64,000 nt of DNA, from NCBI RefSeq assembly GCF_030549615.1, contig NZ_CP130832.1:558001-622000 (forward strand), read 5' to 3'. This DNA comes from Stenotrophomonas sp. 610A2 (lineage in GTDB: Bacteria; Pseudomonadota; Gammaproteobacteria; Xanthomonadales; Xanthomonadaceae). This document shows positions 25,809 through 33,423 of the stretch, piece by piece. The notes under the pieces are model-generated. The model made no database searches. It saw nothing but the letters and a program-made list of their open reading frames with translations, and had not been told where the DNA came from. The stretch's first letter is position 1; every line of letters begins with the position of its first letter. The position numbers and the translations under genes were made by a program.

Positions 25809-26819
25809 TTACGGCGGCATGTTCCTATCAGGCGCAGGGCTGAGTGGCCATTGCATCGCCGCCCACAGCGTGGGCAATTGTGTGGAAATCTGGCTCGCAT
25901 GCTCTGGTGCGAACGTTGAACTGAGGCGCAGCACCCAATCGCCGCGTATGGCGGTCCAGCGATAGTGCAGAAGGCCGGAATCGACTTGGGATGGCGTGCG
26001 CGTTATCTGCTTGGCTTGAATAACGCCGGGAAAGGGAAGCTCGGGCAGGTTCTCGCCGCCATCAACTGGATCGTCGTAGAGTGATACAAAGGACGCGGTG
26101 GCGCGTGCCCTGATGTTCTCTTCGTTCAATCCATGAAGGGCGCTGTCATGGCGGATGCCGATCTGCACGTCCGCTGCTACACCATCTGCTGCTACGTATA
26201 CGTAGTGGTAGTAGGTATTCTGGCTCGCCTCCGGAGCAGGGTTGATTTTTATGAGTACCCACGCGCCGGCGGCAAATGGCACCCCAATCTGCGAAGTTCG
26301 ATCTGATAAGTAATTCTGTTCGACGCCCCACTGCCACTGGGTAGGGAGAACACCGGCGTACTTCAACATCAAGCGCTGATAACGTTGCAGGGCCTCGTTG
26401 TCCTCAGCGAGCCTGGCGCTGATAAGCCCTTCCCGTATCAGTATCTCCATCTGATCCGCTACCGGCCCGCGGCTGGACGCAGTGACCTTGGCCAGGACCT
26501 GATCAATGGCCTGTATGGATGCAGCGTGTAAACGCTGGTGCCGCTGGGTCAGAAGCAGGAGATTGAGTGCGCCCATATGTTCGTACGCATTGGGTATTCG
26601 GAAGGATGTCTCCAGTAGATCCATCGCTTGAACGTTGGCTTGATACCACTGGCCGGAATTTATCGCCTCCGCAACGGTGCTGCGAAGGTGCAGATACTCA
26701 GCGTATTGCGTCTGAGTGAGAGGCTTGCTGTCTACTGCATTGGCCGATAACGATGCCGCCAGCAGGAGTGTTGCCCCGACTGCTTTCAGTGCCAGATAGA
26801 AGCCGATATGCCGTTCCAT
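25809..26819 (-). CDS. Exported protein of unknown function
   Basis: About 336 residues. The signal peptide (ALKAVGATLLLAASLSANAV) supports the start at 26819; an ATG two codons earlier is also possible. The first half is alpha-helical with repeat-like spacing (YHLRSTVAEAINSGQWYQANVQAMDLLE type) that hints at TPR-like packing. The second half looks beta-rich (YYHYVYVAADGVAADVQIGI, LLHYRWTAIRGDWVLRLSST). No family recognised. It is on the same strand as the Cys-tail and thioredoxin-fold genes, about 265 bp upstream, and shares their lower GC. Confidence 0.65.
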   Translation of the reverse strand: MERHIGFYLALKAVGATLLLAASLSANAVDSKPLTQTQYAEYLHLRSTVAEAINSGQWYQANVQAMDLLETSFRIPNAYEHMGALNLLLLTQRHQRLHAASIQAIDQVLAKVTASSRGPVADQMEILIREGLISARLAEDNEALQRYQRLMLKYAGVLPTQWQWGVEQNYLSDRTSQIGVPFAAGAWVLIKINPAPEASQNTYYHYVYVAADGVAADVQIGIRHDSALHGLNEENIRARATASFVSLYDDPVDGGENLPELPFPGVIQAKQITRTPSQVDSGLLHYRWTAIRGDWVLRLSSTFAPEHASQISTQLPTLWAAMQWPLSPAPDRNMPP

Positions 26820-26904
26820 GTGCATTGCCCGGGTATTCGAAGCGGAAACTGGAGGATAGCTGATGCGTCGAGCACGCAAGTATCACGACGATGGTGGCGA
26901 AGCC

Positions 26905-26932
26905 CTGTGGGAGCGACGTGAGTCGCGAAGCC
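26905..26932 (+). repeat. Solitary left arm of the TGTGGGAGCG repeat
   Basis: Reads CTGTGGGAGCGACGTGAGTC then GCGAAGCC. No matching inverse arm is found within the following 300 bases, unlike every other copy in the window. It sits in the 530-bp gap upstream of the HipA-type gene. Confidence 0.75.
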
Positions 26933-27046
26933 GCTGATGCTTCCAGTCAGACCAGGCCCTCTGCTGCGAGTGTTGCGGAAGCAATAGTCGGAGTGGGTCC
27001 GTCACTGCGATGAAGCTGGGTTACTCAGTAATTGGCTGTACATCAA

Positions 27047-27111
27047 GCATCACTTCAACTTACGCACCCGCGTATCCGCCGCCACCAACAGCGCCCCATC
27101 CGAACCCTGCA
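27047..27111. repeat. Left 65-bp direct repeat, remnant of an HxlR gene 3' end
   Basis: Matches 28805-28869 at 59 of 65 positions with no gaps. Read on the minus strand it encodes GSDGALLVAADTRVRKLK plus stop, almost the C-terminus of the intact HxlR regulator (GSDGSVLAAADTRVRKLK). Several of the differences are silent, so it once was coding sequence. The rest of the gap 26820-27346 is AT-rich with no gene seen. Confidence 0.8.
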
Positions 27112-27220
27112 TGGGAAACAGGGGGCAGAGTCGGGTTTCCGCTCTGGCCCTGGATCGTTGCCGGGTCTTGAGTCTCCAGGACCAATTGGCCCTGCCGCAG
27201 AAAGAGCGCGATATCGATAG

Positions 27221-27346
27221 AGAATCGTAAAGAAATGATCCGGTAGTGCTGCTGGAGTGTTGATTAATATGTATGTAGATCAGTATATTGCAGCGGGTTG
27301 AGCTATGAAGTATCGTTTTTGAATCGTAAAGAAACGAGCTCTGACC
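27221..27346. promoter_or_regulatory. AT-rich control region of the HipA-type gene
   Basis: The sequence GAATCGTAAAGAAA occurs twice in direct orientation, near 27221 and near 27319, the second about 16 bases before the ATG. This may be an operator, possibly for the gene's own N-terminal helix-turn-helix. The stretch between is AT-rich (TTGATTAATATGTATGTAG), unlike the flanks. Confidence 0.4.
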
Positions 27347-28738
27347 ATGGCCCGTCCTCCCTCAGCTAGCGTCCTGCAACTGCTTGATCTGCTTCAAGGC
27401 GGCGATCCGGTGCCGGCCGGCGAGTTGGTCGAGAAGCTGGCCGTCTCCCGTCCCGTCCTGTCGCGGTTGGTCACGGAGGCCGGTGATCAGGTGCGCCGGG
27501 TTGGCAAGGCGCGCGCCACGGCTTACGTAGCCACTGCGCTGGTCCGGCCCAATATGTGGCCGCTTTACCGGATGGGCGCGGACGCGAACATGGAAGAGCT
27601 GGGCACCCTGCACGCGCTGCGTGGAGACAGCTTTCTTTTTGAACCCTCGGGTGATCGTCCGAACCTGATGCGCGCAGTAGATGGCCCGGCGGGCTACTTT
27701 CCGGGGCTGCCCTGGTTTCTGGATGATGTGCGTCCGCAAGGCTTCCTCGGTCGTTCCCTGGCGCATCGTTTGGGGCGGACATTGGGTGTGCCTGAAGACT
27801 TGAAGAGCTGGCAGTCGCGCGACAACCTGCTCGGCATCCTGCATGGCGGCACCAGTGTCGGCGATTTGTTGTTGGGACAGGCTGCCATCGACCGTGCGTT
27901 GCTGGATGTGGATGCGCCACTGGATCGCGTGGACGTAGCCAGCCGGCACGACGACTACGCTATACGCGCAAAGGAAGCCCTGGATGGCGAGGAAGTTGGT
28001 TCGTCTCCAGGTGGCGAGCAGCCCAAGTTCACCGCGACTGTTGTTACTACTACTGGTCGCTACGCTGCCTTGGTCAAGTTCGCGTTGCCGTCGTTGAACC
28101 CGTTGGGCGCGCGTTGGGCGGATCTGCTCGTATGCGAGCATCTGGCCTTATTCACGCTGCGCGAGGCCGGCTTTCCGGCTTCGTGCACGCAGCTGCTGCG
28201 CAGCGACGAACATGTATTCCTTGAAGTGGAGCGGTTTGATCGCACTGCGGACGTACTGGGTCGCCGCGGTTTCGTTTCGTTGTTGGCGCTGGATGCGGCC
28301 TTTATCGGTGAGGGACCACGTGACTGGGGTCTGGCCGGTGAACAGCTTGTTGACGAGCGATTGATCACTCACGACACCGCCGAGAACATGGCCCGGCTGC
28401 ATTGGTTCGGCCGGCTGATCGGCAATACCGACATGCATCTTGGCAACATCGGTTTCCATCTGATCGACGATGGCCCGCTACCCTTGTGTCCTGCATACGA
28501 CATTCTGCCGATGTATATGGCGCCATCCGCGCAAACCGGAAATATTCGCGCACTCGCACCGATAAACATCAATGCGCCCAGCAGAGCCGGGCAAGCACCA
28601 TTCATTGCCTGGGCCGCACAGCTGGCCATGCGGTTCTGGCAGCGGGTAGCGGAATCGGAGGTTGCCCCGGAGATTCAGGCCGTAGCGCAGCAGAATATCG
28701 ACGTAGTCAGCCGTTACGCCCAACGCTTCGGCAGCTGA
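27347..28738 (+). CDS. HipA-family kinase toxin, YjjJ/HipH-like
   Basis: A 463-residue Ser/Thr-kinase-like protein. It opens with a winged-helix-type DNA-binding domain (residues 5-62, LQLLDLLQGG...LVEKLAVSRPVLSRLV). The kinase part shows the HipA loop GGEQPKF (222-228), the ATP lysine K244 in ALVKF, the catalytic segment GNTDMHLGN (D362, N367) and the metal aspartate D385 in CPAYDILP. This domain order is that of E. coli YjjJ (HipH), a HipA relative without a separate adjacent antitoxin. I see no hipB gene beside it. The gene lies between two 65-bp direct repeats, pointing to insertion. Confidence 0.88.
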   Translation: MARPPSASVLQLLDLLQGGDPVPAGELVEKLAVSRPVLSRLVTEAGDQVRRVGKARATAYVATALVRPNMWPLYRMGADANMEELGTLHALRGDSFLFEPSGDRPNLMRAVDGPAGYFPGLPWFLDDVRPQGFLGRSLAHRLGRTLGVPEDLKSWQSRDNLLGILHGGTSVGDLLLGQAAIDRALLDVDAPLDRVDVASRHDDYAIRAKEALDGEEVGSSPGGEQPKFTATVVTTTGRYAALVKFALPSLNPLGARWADLLVCEHLALFTLREAGFPASCTQLLRSDEHVFLEVERFDRTADVLGRRGFVSLLALDAAFIGEGPRDWGLAGEQLVDERLITHDTAENMARLHWFGRLIGNTDMHLGNIGFHLIDDGPLPLCPAYDILPMYMAPSAQTGNIRALAPININAPSRAGQAPFIAWAAQLAMRFWQRVAESEVAPEIQAVAQQNIDVVSRYAQRFGS

Positions 28739-28804
28739 AAGAAAACCGGGGTCAGGGTCGGGTTTTGGATGTTCTGCAGCACGTAGTTCAAAGCCACATC
28801 CACG

Positions 28805-28869
28805 GCATCACTTCAACTTGCGTACCCGCGTATCCGCCGCTGCCAACACCGACCCATCCGAACCCTGCA
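28805..28869. repeat. Right 65-bp direct repeat (3' end of the HxlR gene)
   Basis: Partner of 27047-27111. It covers the last 20 codons and stop of the HxlR regulator gene. Together the two copies bracket the HipA-type gene and a partial palindromic repeat at 28746. Confidence 0.8.
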
Positions 28870-29254
28870 AGCGCATCAACGGAACCGGCTTGCCGGTGCG
28901 GTTGTCGAGCAGTTGCGAATGCCGCTCGCCGCGTTGGTACAAGTGCTGCTCGCCCCACTGTCGCAGGGCGACGAGGATGGGGAACAGGCTCTCACCCCTC
29001 GGGGTGAGTACGTACTCCTGATACGCCGTGCCGTCCGATGCGGCATGCAGCTGCAGGATGTCCGCATCCACGAGTTTGCGCAGGCGGTCGGTGAGGATGT
29101 TGCGGGCCACGCCCAGGCCGCGCTGGAAGTCTCCGAAGCGGCGGACGCCATCGAAGGCATCGCGCAGGATAAGCAGTGACCAGCGATCGCCGACGAGGTC
29201 GAGGCTGCGTGCTACCGGGCAGGGTGAGTCGGATTCGAGGCTGCGGCGGGACAT
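28808..29254 (-). CDS. HxlR-family transcriptional regulator
   Basis: A 148-residue winged-helix regulator. It has the HxlR hallmarks: CPVARSLDLVGDRWSLLILRDAF near the N-terminus with one early Cys, then RFGDFQRGLGVARNILTDRLRKL as the recognition region and YVLTPRGESLFPILVAL as the wing and dimer helix. The ATG at 29254 has AGGAG seven bases upstream, better than one eight codons earlier. It is divergent from an MFS exporter gene, and two similar palindromic sites lie between them, so it probably controls that exporter in response to an electrophile or small ligand. Confidence 0.88.
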   Translation of the reverse strand: MSRRSLESDSPCPVARSLDLVGDRWSLLILRDAFDGVRRFGDFQRGLGVARNILTDRLRKLVDADILQLHAASDGTAYQEYVLTPRGESLFPILVALRQWGEQHLYQRGERHSQLLDNRTGKPVPLMRLQGSDGSVLAAADTRVRKLK

Positions 29255-29280
29255 GACGGCTCCTGTGGCTGCGGTCATTG

Positions 29281-29340
29281 TAGTTGCATTTTAAAACCAC
29301 TGTCCGCTAGCATCTATCTGGTTGCGATTTGCAACCAGAT
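29281..29340. promoter_or_regulatory. Two candidate HxlR operators in the divergent promoter
   Basis: A perfect palindrome, ATCTGGTTGC-GATTT-GCAACCAGAT, occupies 29316-29340. A looser copy, TAGTTGCATTTTAAAACCAC, lies at 29281-29300 and matches it at 14 of 20 positions. Centres are about 38 bp apart. Both lie between the regulator and exporter genes. Confidence 0.6.
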
Positions 29341-29351
29341 TGGGTCCGGTA

Positions 29352-30590
29352 GTGAATCTGCCCTCGCAAAGCGCTCTGGAACAGCGCGAGACCATTGCGC
29401 CCTTGGCGGGCGATGCGTTGCCGGCGGGTCTGATATGGCTGTTCGCCATCGCCAGCGGGCTATGCGTGGCCAATGTCTACTACGCGCAGCCCTTGTTGGA
29501 CCTGCTTGCCGCATCGTTGGGCATCAGCCTGGCGGCTGTCGGCGGCGTGGTGACCGCAACCCAGGTCGGCAGCGCCTTGGCCCTGCTGTTGCTGGTGCCT
29601 TTGGGCGACAGGTTGGAGCGGCGCCGCTTGATGCTGGCCCAGCTGCTGGCCTTGGTGGTCGCGTTGTTGTGGGTGGCCTCGGCACAATCGCCTTGGCTGT
29701 TGTTGCTGGGCATGCTGGCGGTTGGTCTGCTCGGCACGGCGATGACGCAGGGGCTGATTGCCTATGCCGCCAGTGCCGCTGGCGACAACGAACGTGGGCG
29801 GGTGGTCGGCGCCGCGCAGGCCGGTGTGTTCATTGGTCTGTTGATGGCGCGCGTGGTCGCTGGCGGCGTCGCCGACCTGGGCGGCTGGCGCAGCGTCTAT
29901 GTCGTCTCCGCGCTGGCAATGCTGCTGCTGGCTGGTCTGCTTCATCGCAGACTTCCGCGCTTGCCTACGGCACCAGTGACGCTGGGTTACCTGCAGCTGG
30001 TCGGCTCCATGGCACGTCTGCTGCGAGAGGAGCGGGTGCTGCAGATCCGCGGAATGCTGGCACTGCTGATGTTCGCTGCGTTCAATATCTTCTGGAGCGC
30101 ACTGGTGCTGCCGTTGAGCGCGCCACCTTATGGCTACTCACACACGGTGATCGGCGCATTCGGCTTGGTGGGTGTGGTCGGCGCATTGGGCGCTGCCGGT
30201 GCGGGTCGCTGGGTGGACAAGGGGCGCGGCCAGGCCGTTACCGCGATAGCGCTGTTGGTGCTGTTGCTGGCGTGGTGGCCCTTGTCCTTGATGTCGGTCT
30301 CCCTGTGGGCGCTGGCGTTCGGCATTGTGTTGCTGGACCTCGGTGGGCAGGCACTGCATGTGAGCAACCAGAGCATGATTCTTCGCTTGCGGCCTGAGGC
30401 GCATAGCCGGCTGGTTGGTTTGTACATGCTGTTCTATGCAGCAGGCAGCGGGATGGGGGCGATTGCCACCACGGCAATCCATGCGCGCGCAGGGTGGAGC
30501 GGCGTCTGTGTGTTGGGCGCTGCTACGTGTGGCGTTGCACTGCTGTTCTGGTTGGCTACCCGGCGGTTCATGCCAGTGCAGTTGCAATAG
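29352..30590 (+). CDS. MFS drug/metabolite exporter, YnfM-like
   Basis: About 412 residues with twelve hydrophobic segments. The major-facilitator signature between helices 2 and 3 is LLVPLGDRLERRRLML, and the first helix ends VANVYYAQPLLDLLA, a pattern of the YnfM/arabinose-efflux-like group. A GTG at 29352 is the likely start; a TTG thirty bases earlier falls within the operator palindrome. It exports an unknown solute and is divergent from the HxlR regulator that probably controls it. Confidence 0.88.
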   Translation: MNLPSQSALEQRETIAPLAGDALPAGLIWLFAIASGLCVANVYYAQPLLDLLAASLGISLAAVGGVVTATQVGSALALLLLVPLGDRLERRRLMLAQLLALVVALLWVASAQSPWLLLLGMLAVGLLGTAMTQGLIAYAASAAGDNERGRVVGAAQAGVFIGLLMARVVAGGVADLGGWRSVYVVSALAMLLLAGLLHRRLPRLPTAPVTLGYLQLVGSMARLLREERVLQIRGMLALLMFAAFNIFWSALVLPLSAPPYGYSHTVIGAFGLVGVVGALGAAGAGRWVDKGRGQAVTAIALLVLLLAWWPLSLMSVSLWALAFGIVLLDLGGQALHVSNQSMILRLRPEAHSRLVGLYMLFYAAGSGMGAIATTAIHARAGWSGVCVLGAATCGVALLFWLATRRFMPVQLQ

Positions 30591-30649
30591 CGGAGCAGTG
30601 AAGCGTGCTGGTTTGAGAGTGCTTGCGATTGAGTGGGGGCGAAGCTGTT

Positions 30650-30751
30650 TTGTAGGAGCGGCGTAAGCCGCGAAGCTGGTGGAGTATCCGTGGGTAAGTG
30701 CATTTTGGCGGTTTCAGTTTCCCGGCTTCGCGGCTTACGCCGCTCCTACAA
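30650..30751. repeat. Paired TTGTAGGAGCGGCGTAAG repeat
   Basis: Left arm with hairpin GCGGC-GTAA-GCCGC and inverted right arm, separated by about 50 bp. It fills the gap after the exporter gene. Confidence 0.88.
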
Positions 30752-30858
30752 CAGCCGGGTGTGGCGTTGTTGCTGGGGACAGAAGCTACAATCGGCAGAT
30801 TCCCGCGGCATTGCCGGGAATGACATGGACGCAATGTGCTGATTACCTGGGGTGGTAA

Positions 30859-31533
30859 ATGAAGTTACGGATTTTGTGGGTGGCCCTGGCGATGGGTTCA
30901 CTGCTGGGTTGCAAGCAGGCTGCCGCGCCTGCGGCTGATGGCGCAGCCGCTGATGCCGTAGCGGTGCAGGAGCCGGCTGCATCCGCCAGTGGTGACACGA
31001 ACAATGAGCCTGAAGACACCGCGTCCGCGCCGTATGAGGAGGGTGACAGCGATGTCCCCACGCCGGCAGGCTTCGATTACGAGCCGAGCTGCGAAGAGAA
31101 CCCGCTGGCCACTTACTTCTTCACCCTGGTAGGCGGCAACAGCGTGGACAACTGTGGGCGCGCCGACGCCAAGGTGACCGCAGCATTCGACGAGTTGCTG
31201 AAGGAAGCTGCGCAGGGTGATATCACCGATCCGGATGTGCCTTCGCAGCGCGACCGTCTGCTCAGCGGCCCCAGCGCTCCGGGCGTCCCGAAGCTGCTGG
31301 GCCAGGAAACATGGTGGTATTACACGGCCTGTCAGGCGCACCAGTGCGGTACGCATCAGTTGGCGATGCTTTACCAGCCTGAGCAAGCCAGAATGGTTGG
31401 CCGCCTGGTCTCGCGCTGCCAGGTGTGGTGGTTGGGTGATCCCACGGCGGAGCAGCGTGCGCTCATCGATGCCACTTCGCCGGTCGATCCCGCGCTAACC
31501 AAGGATGAGGCCACATGTGAGGCGGAATCCTGA
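30859..31533 (+). CDS. Ivy-like lipoprotein (putative c-type lysozyme inhibitor)
   Basis: A 224-residue lipoprotein: lipobox LLGC at C18, then an Ala/Pro/Glu-rich tether of about 50 residues, then a globular domain. Near residues 158-164 it has C-Q-A-H-Q-C-G, matching the CKPHDCG loop that Ivy proteins insert into the lysozyme active site, followed by a strand pair (HQLAMLYQPEQARMVGRLVS) as in Ivy. Other cysteines (C78, C99 and near the C-terminus) could form disulfides. A role as a surface-tethered guard against lysozyme is likely but inferred. The start follows GGGGTGGTAA. Confidence 0.65.
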   Translation: MKLRILWVALAMGSLLGCKQAAAPAADGAAADAVAVQEPAASASGDTNNEPEDTASAPYEEGDSDVPTPAGFDYEPSCEENPLATYFFTLVGGNSVDNCGRADAKVTAAFDELLKEAAQGDITDPDVPSQRDRLLSGPSAPGVPKLLGQETWWYYTACQAHQCGTHQLAMLYQPEQARMVGRLVSRCQVWWLGDPTAEQRALIDATSPVDPALTKDEATCEAES

Positions 31534-31644
31534 AATCGCTGGAATGCGTCGTTACTTTTCGTCGCGAAGGGGCGGCGTGCAACGGCAGCAGGGGCAACGA
31601 AGTTCGATAACAGGGTTGATTGACTGAGCCGAATGTTGAAGGCG

Positions 31645-31669
31645 CCCTGGACTGTTCGACAGTCCAGGG
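31645..31669. promoter_or_regulatory. Perfect 25-bp inverted repeat before the next gene
   Basis: CCCTGGACTGT and ACAGTCCAGGG surround TCG. It ends 19 bases before the next ATG and has no T-run, so it is not a standard terminator. It could be an operator or an mRNA hairpin next to the ribosome site. Confidence 0.5.
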
Positions 31670-31688
31670 CCACATAGGGAGATGTGGA

Positions 31689-33230
31689 ATGACCGGGATT
31701 CGTCTTCGCCACTTGTCTGGCATCTGTGCGGCGATTGCGCTTGCTGCAGTTGCATTGCCCGCACTGGGGATTGGGCAACAGTCAGCCTCAATGCCGGCTG
31801 CATTGGCACCGCCTCCAGCGCACCCCGACGAATCTGCGGCACGCCAGACCGCCCAGCGCTATCAACAGCTGCTTCCGCTTTACCGCTGGCGTTTGCTTGC
31901 TGCGGTGGACAAGGACGGAATGCCGCGAACCTGGTTCGGCGAGGGCGCGGATGCGCCGCAGCTGCAATTCGGTGTCGAGGATAAGAGCCCGTCAGCGGAA
32001 CCGTCTCTGCTAGTGCATAGCGAGCTATGCAAGCGGCAGGTGGATGGCGAGGTGGTGCTGCGGCGCTATCAGGTGCAGGGCGCTGATTCGCAGCGCGAGG
32101 TGGCCTGGCAGCTGAACCTGCACAGACAGCCGCATGAGCGAGCGCCTGCATTGACCTGCCAGAAGCCGGCGTACACCGCTGAGCAGCGCCTGCTGCAGAT
32201 GTTGTCCGGCGGGCACGCGCTACGCATGCGCGTTGATCAGGCGAAGAAGGACCGGCCACAACTGGAGCTTGGCGACGCATTTGGCGGGGTATTGCGTTTC
32301 GAAGGAATGCCGCTTGCGCAGGGCGCGCGCTACGGTCTGCAGGGAGCGGAACGACTGCTGCAGATCAAGGAGGCATCGGCTGCATGCGCGAACAGCTGGC
32401 TGCCCGGTAATCGCTGCCTGCTGTTCCGCGAGGTGGCGCTGGATGGTGGGGAGAATGCTGCATCCGATTGGAACGGTGACGTCCTGGCGGTAGACGGCTA
32501 TAAACACAACGCCGGGACCGACGTGATGTTGCTGGCCCGGCACTATGGAAGCACGGGTGACGGCCACGCAGCGCCGATGAGCTATCGCGCGGAACGCCAG
32601 TTGTGGGCACGAGGCTATGCGGCAGGGCCGGGCATGATGGCGAGCGTAGCTGGCGTGCGTGCGGATGCGGTGCTTGAGCCCGAGCAGGCAACGTTCTACC
32701 CGAAGTTGCTGGCGCGATTCATTGGCCGTGATCGTGGTCTTGCAGGTACTGAGTTCGCCCATCTGTATTACGGCGCATGGTTGCAGCGCAAACTCGGGCC
32801 GAAACCCGCCGAAGGTATTTCGCCATTCACCGGCGCCGACGAGCTGATAGCGGCCGAGGCCTATCTCGAACTGCGCAGGCAACTTGCTGCGTTGGACGGG
32901 GCGGGCGACTCCGCTGGCGCGCGCCTGCAGCTTTACCAGGATTTTCTCGGGCGATATCCCCTGCATTTGAATGCGCTGGAGAGTCTCGCTGGCGATGATG
33001 AGGGCGTGCGCTTCGGGTTTGAAGGCTTGTTGCAGGCCATCATGGCGAGTGGCGATGGCAACAGTTGCCAATCGCCGTGGATCGTAACGGCGTCTGGGGA
33101 TATCGGTGTGGTGTTCCGGCATCTGGCGCTGGATCGGGATTATGCGCTGGATCGGAAGGAGGACGATGGCTGCTTGCGGGTTGGCTCCGGGAAGGATGAG
33201 AGGTATTTCCTCGTGCTGGGCTCGCGGTAG
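31689..33230 (+). CDS. Exported protein of unknown function, possible DUF4919-like C-terminus
   Basis: A 513-residue protein with a signal peptide (LSGICAAIALAAVALPALG). The large middle is unrecognised, with scattered Cys (ACANSWLPGNRCLLF) that suggest periplasmic disulfides. Near the C-terminus LQAIMASGDGNSCQSPWIV resembles the short GDG-containing motif of DUF4919-type proteins, where it is followed by a strand and EY; here the fit is partial. The ATG at 31689 is preceded by GGGAGATGTGGA. It is flanked by an Ivy-like lipoprotein and a membrane metallopeptidase, all in one direction, but repeats separate them. Confidence 0.7.
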   Translation: MTGIRLRHLSGICAAIALAAVALPALGIGQQSASMPAALAPPPAHPDESAARQTAQRYQQLLPLYRWRLLAAVDKDGMPRTWFGEGADAPQLQFGVEDKSPSAEPSLLVHSELCKRQVDGEVVLRRYQVQGADSQREVAWQLNLHRQPHERAPALTCQKPAYTAEQRLLQMLSGGHALRMRVDQAKKDRPQLELGDAFGGVLRFEGMPLAQGARYGLQGAERLLQIKEASAACANSWLPGNRCLLFREVALDGGENAASDWNGDVLAVDGYKHNAGTDVMLLARHYGSTGDGHAAPMSYRAERQLWARGYAAGPGMMASVAGVRADAVLEPEQATFYPKLLARFIGRDRGLAGTEFAHLYYGAWLQRKLGPKPAEGISPFTGADELIAAEAYLELRRQLAALDGAGDSAGARLQLYQDFLGRYPLHLNALESLAGDDEGVRFGFEGLLQAIMASGDGNSCQSPWIVTASGDIGVVFRHLALDRDYALDRKEDDGCLRVGSGKDERYFLVLGSR

Positions 33231-33239
33231 CAAGGGTTT

Positions 33240-33347
33240 TTGTAGGAGCGGCGTGAGCCGCGAAGCAGATGATTCCAGACGGCTTATATCCGTCGTGCAT
33301 GCAACTTGGATGGGTGGTCAGCTTCGCGGCTTACGCCGCTCCTACAA
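33240..33347. repeat. Paired TTGTAGGAGCGGCGTGAG repeat
   Basis: Left arm loop is GTGA; right arm GCTTCGCGGCTTACGCCGCT. The arms are about 55 bp apart between two co-directional genes. Confidence 0.88.
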
Positions 33348-33423
33348 AGTGGGATCTGTCGCGCTCTCGGATCGAGATGGAATTATCAGATGGAAATATT
33401 CAGGCACAGGTAGACGAAGCAGT

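Noticed and set aside
25561..25965. Plus-strand open frame across the gap at 25.6 kb
   Set aside because: It runs through a repeat copy and into the 3' end of a better-supported minus-strand gene, and has no ribosome site.
27347..28738. HipB antitoxin gene next to the kinase
   Set aside because: No small helix-turn-helix gene is found on either side; the DNA-binding-type domain is fused to the kinase.
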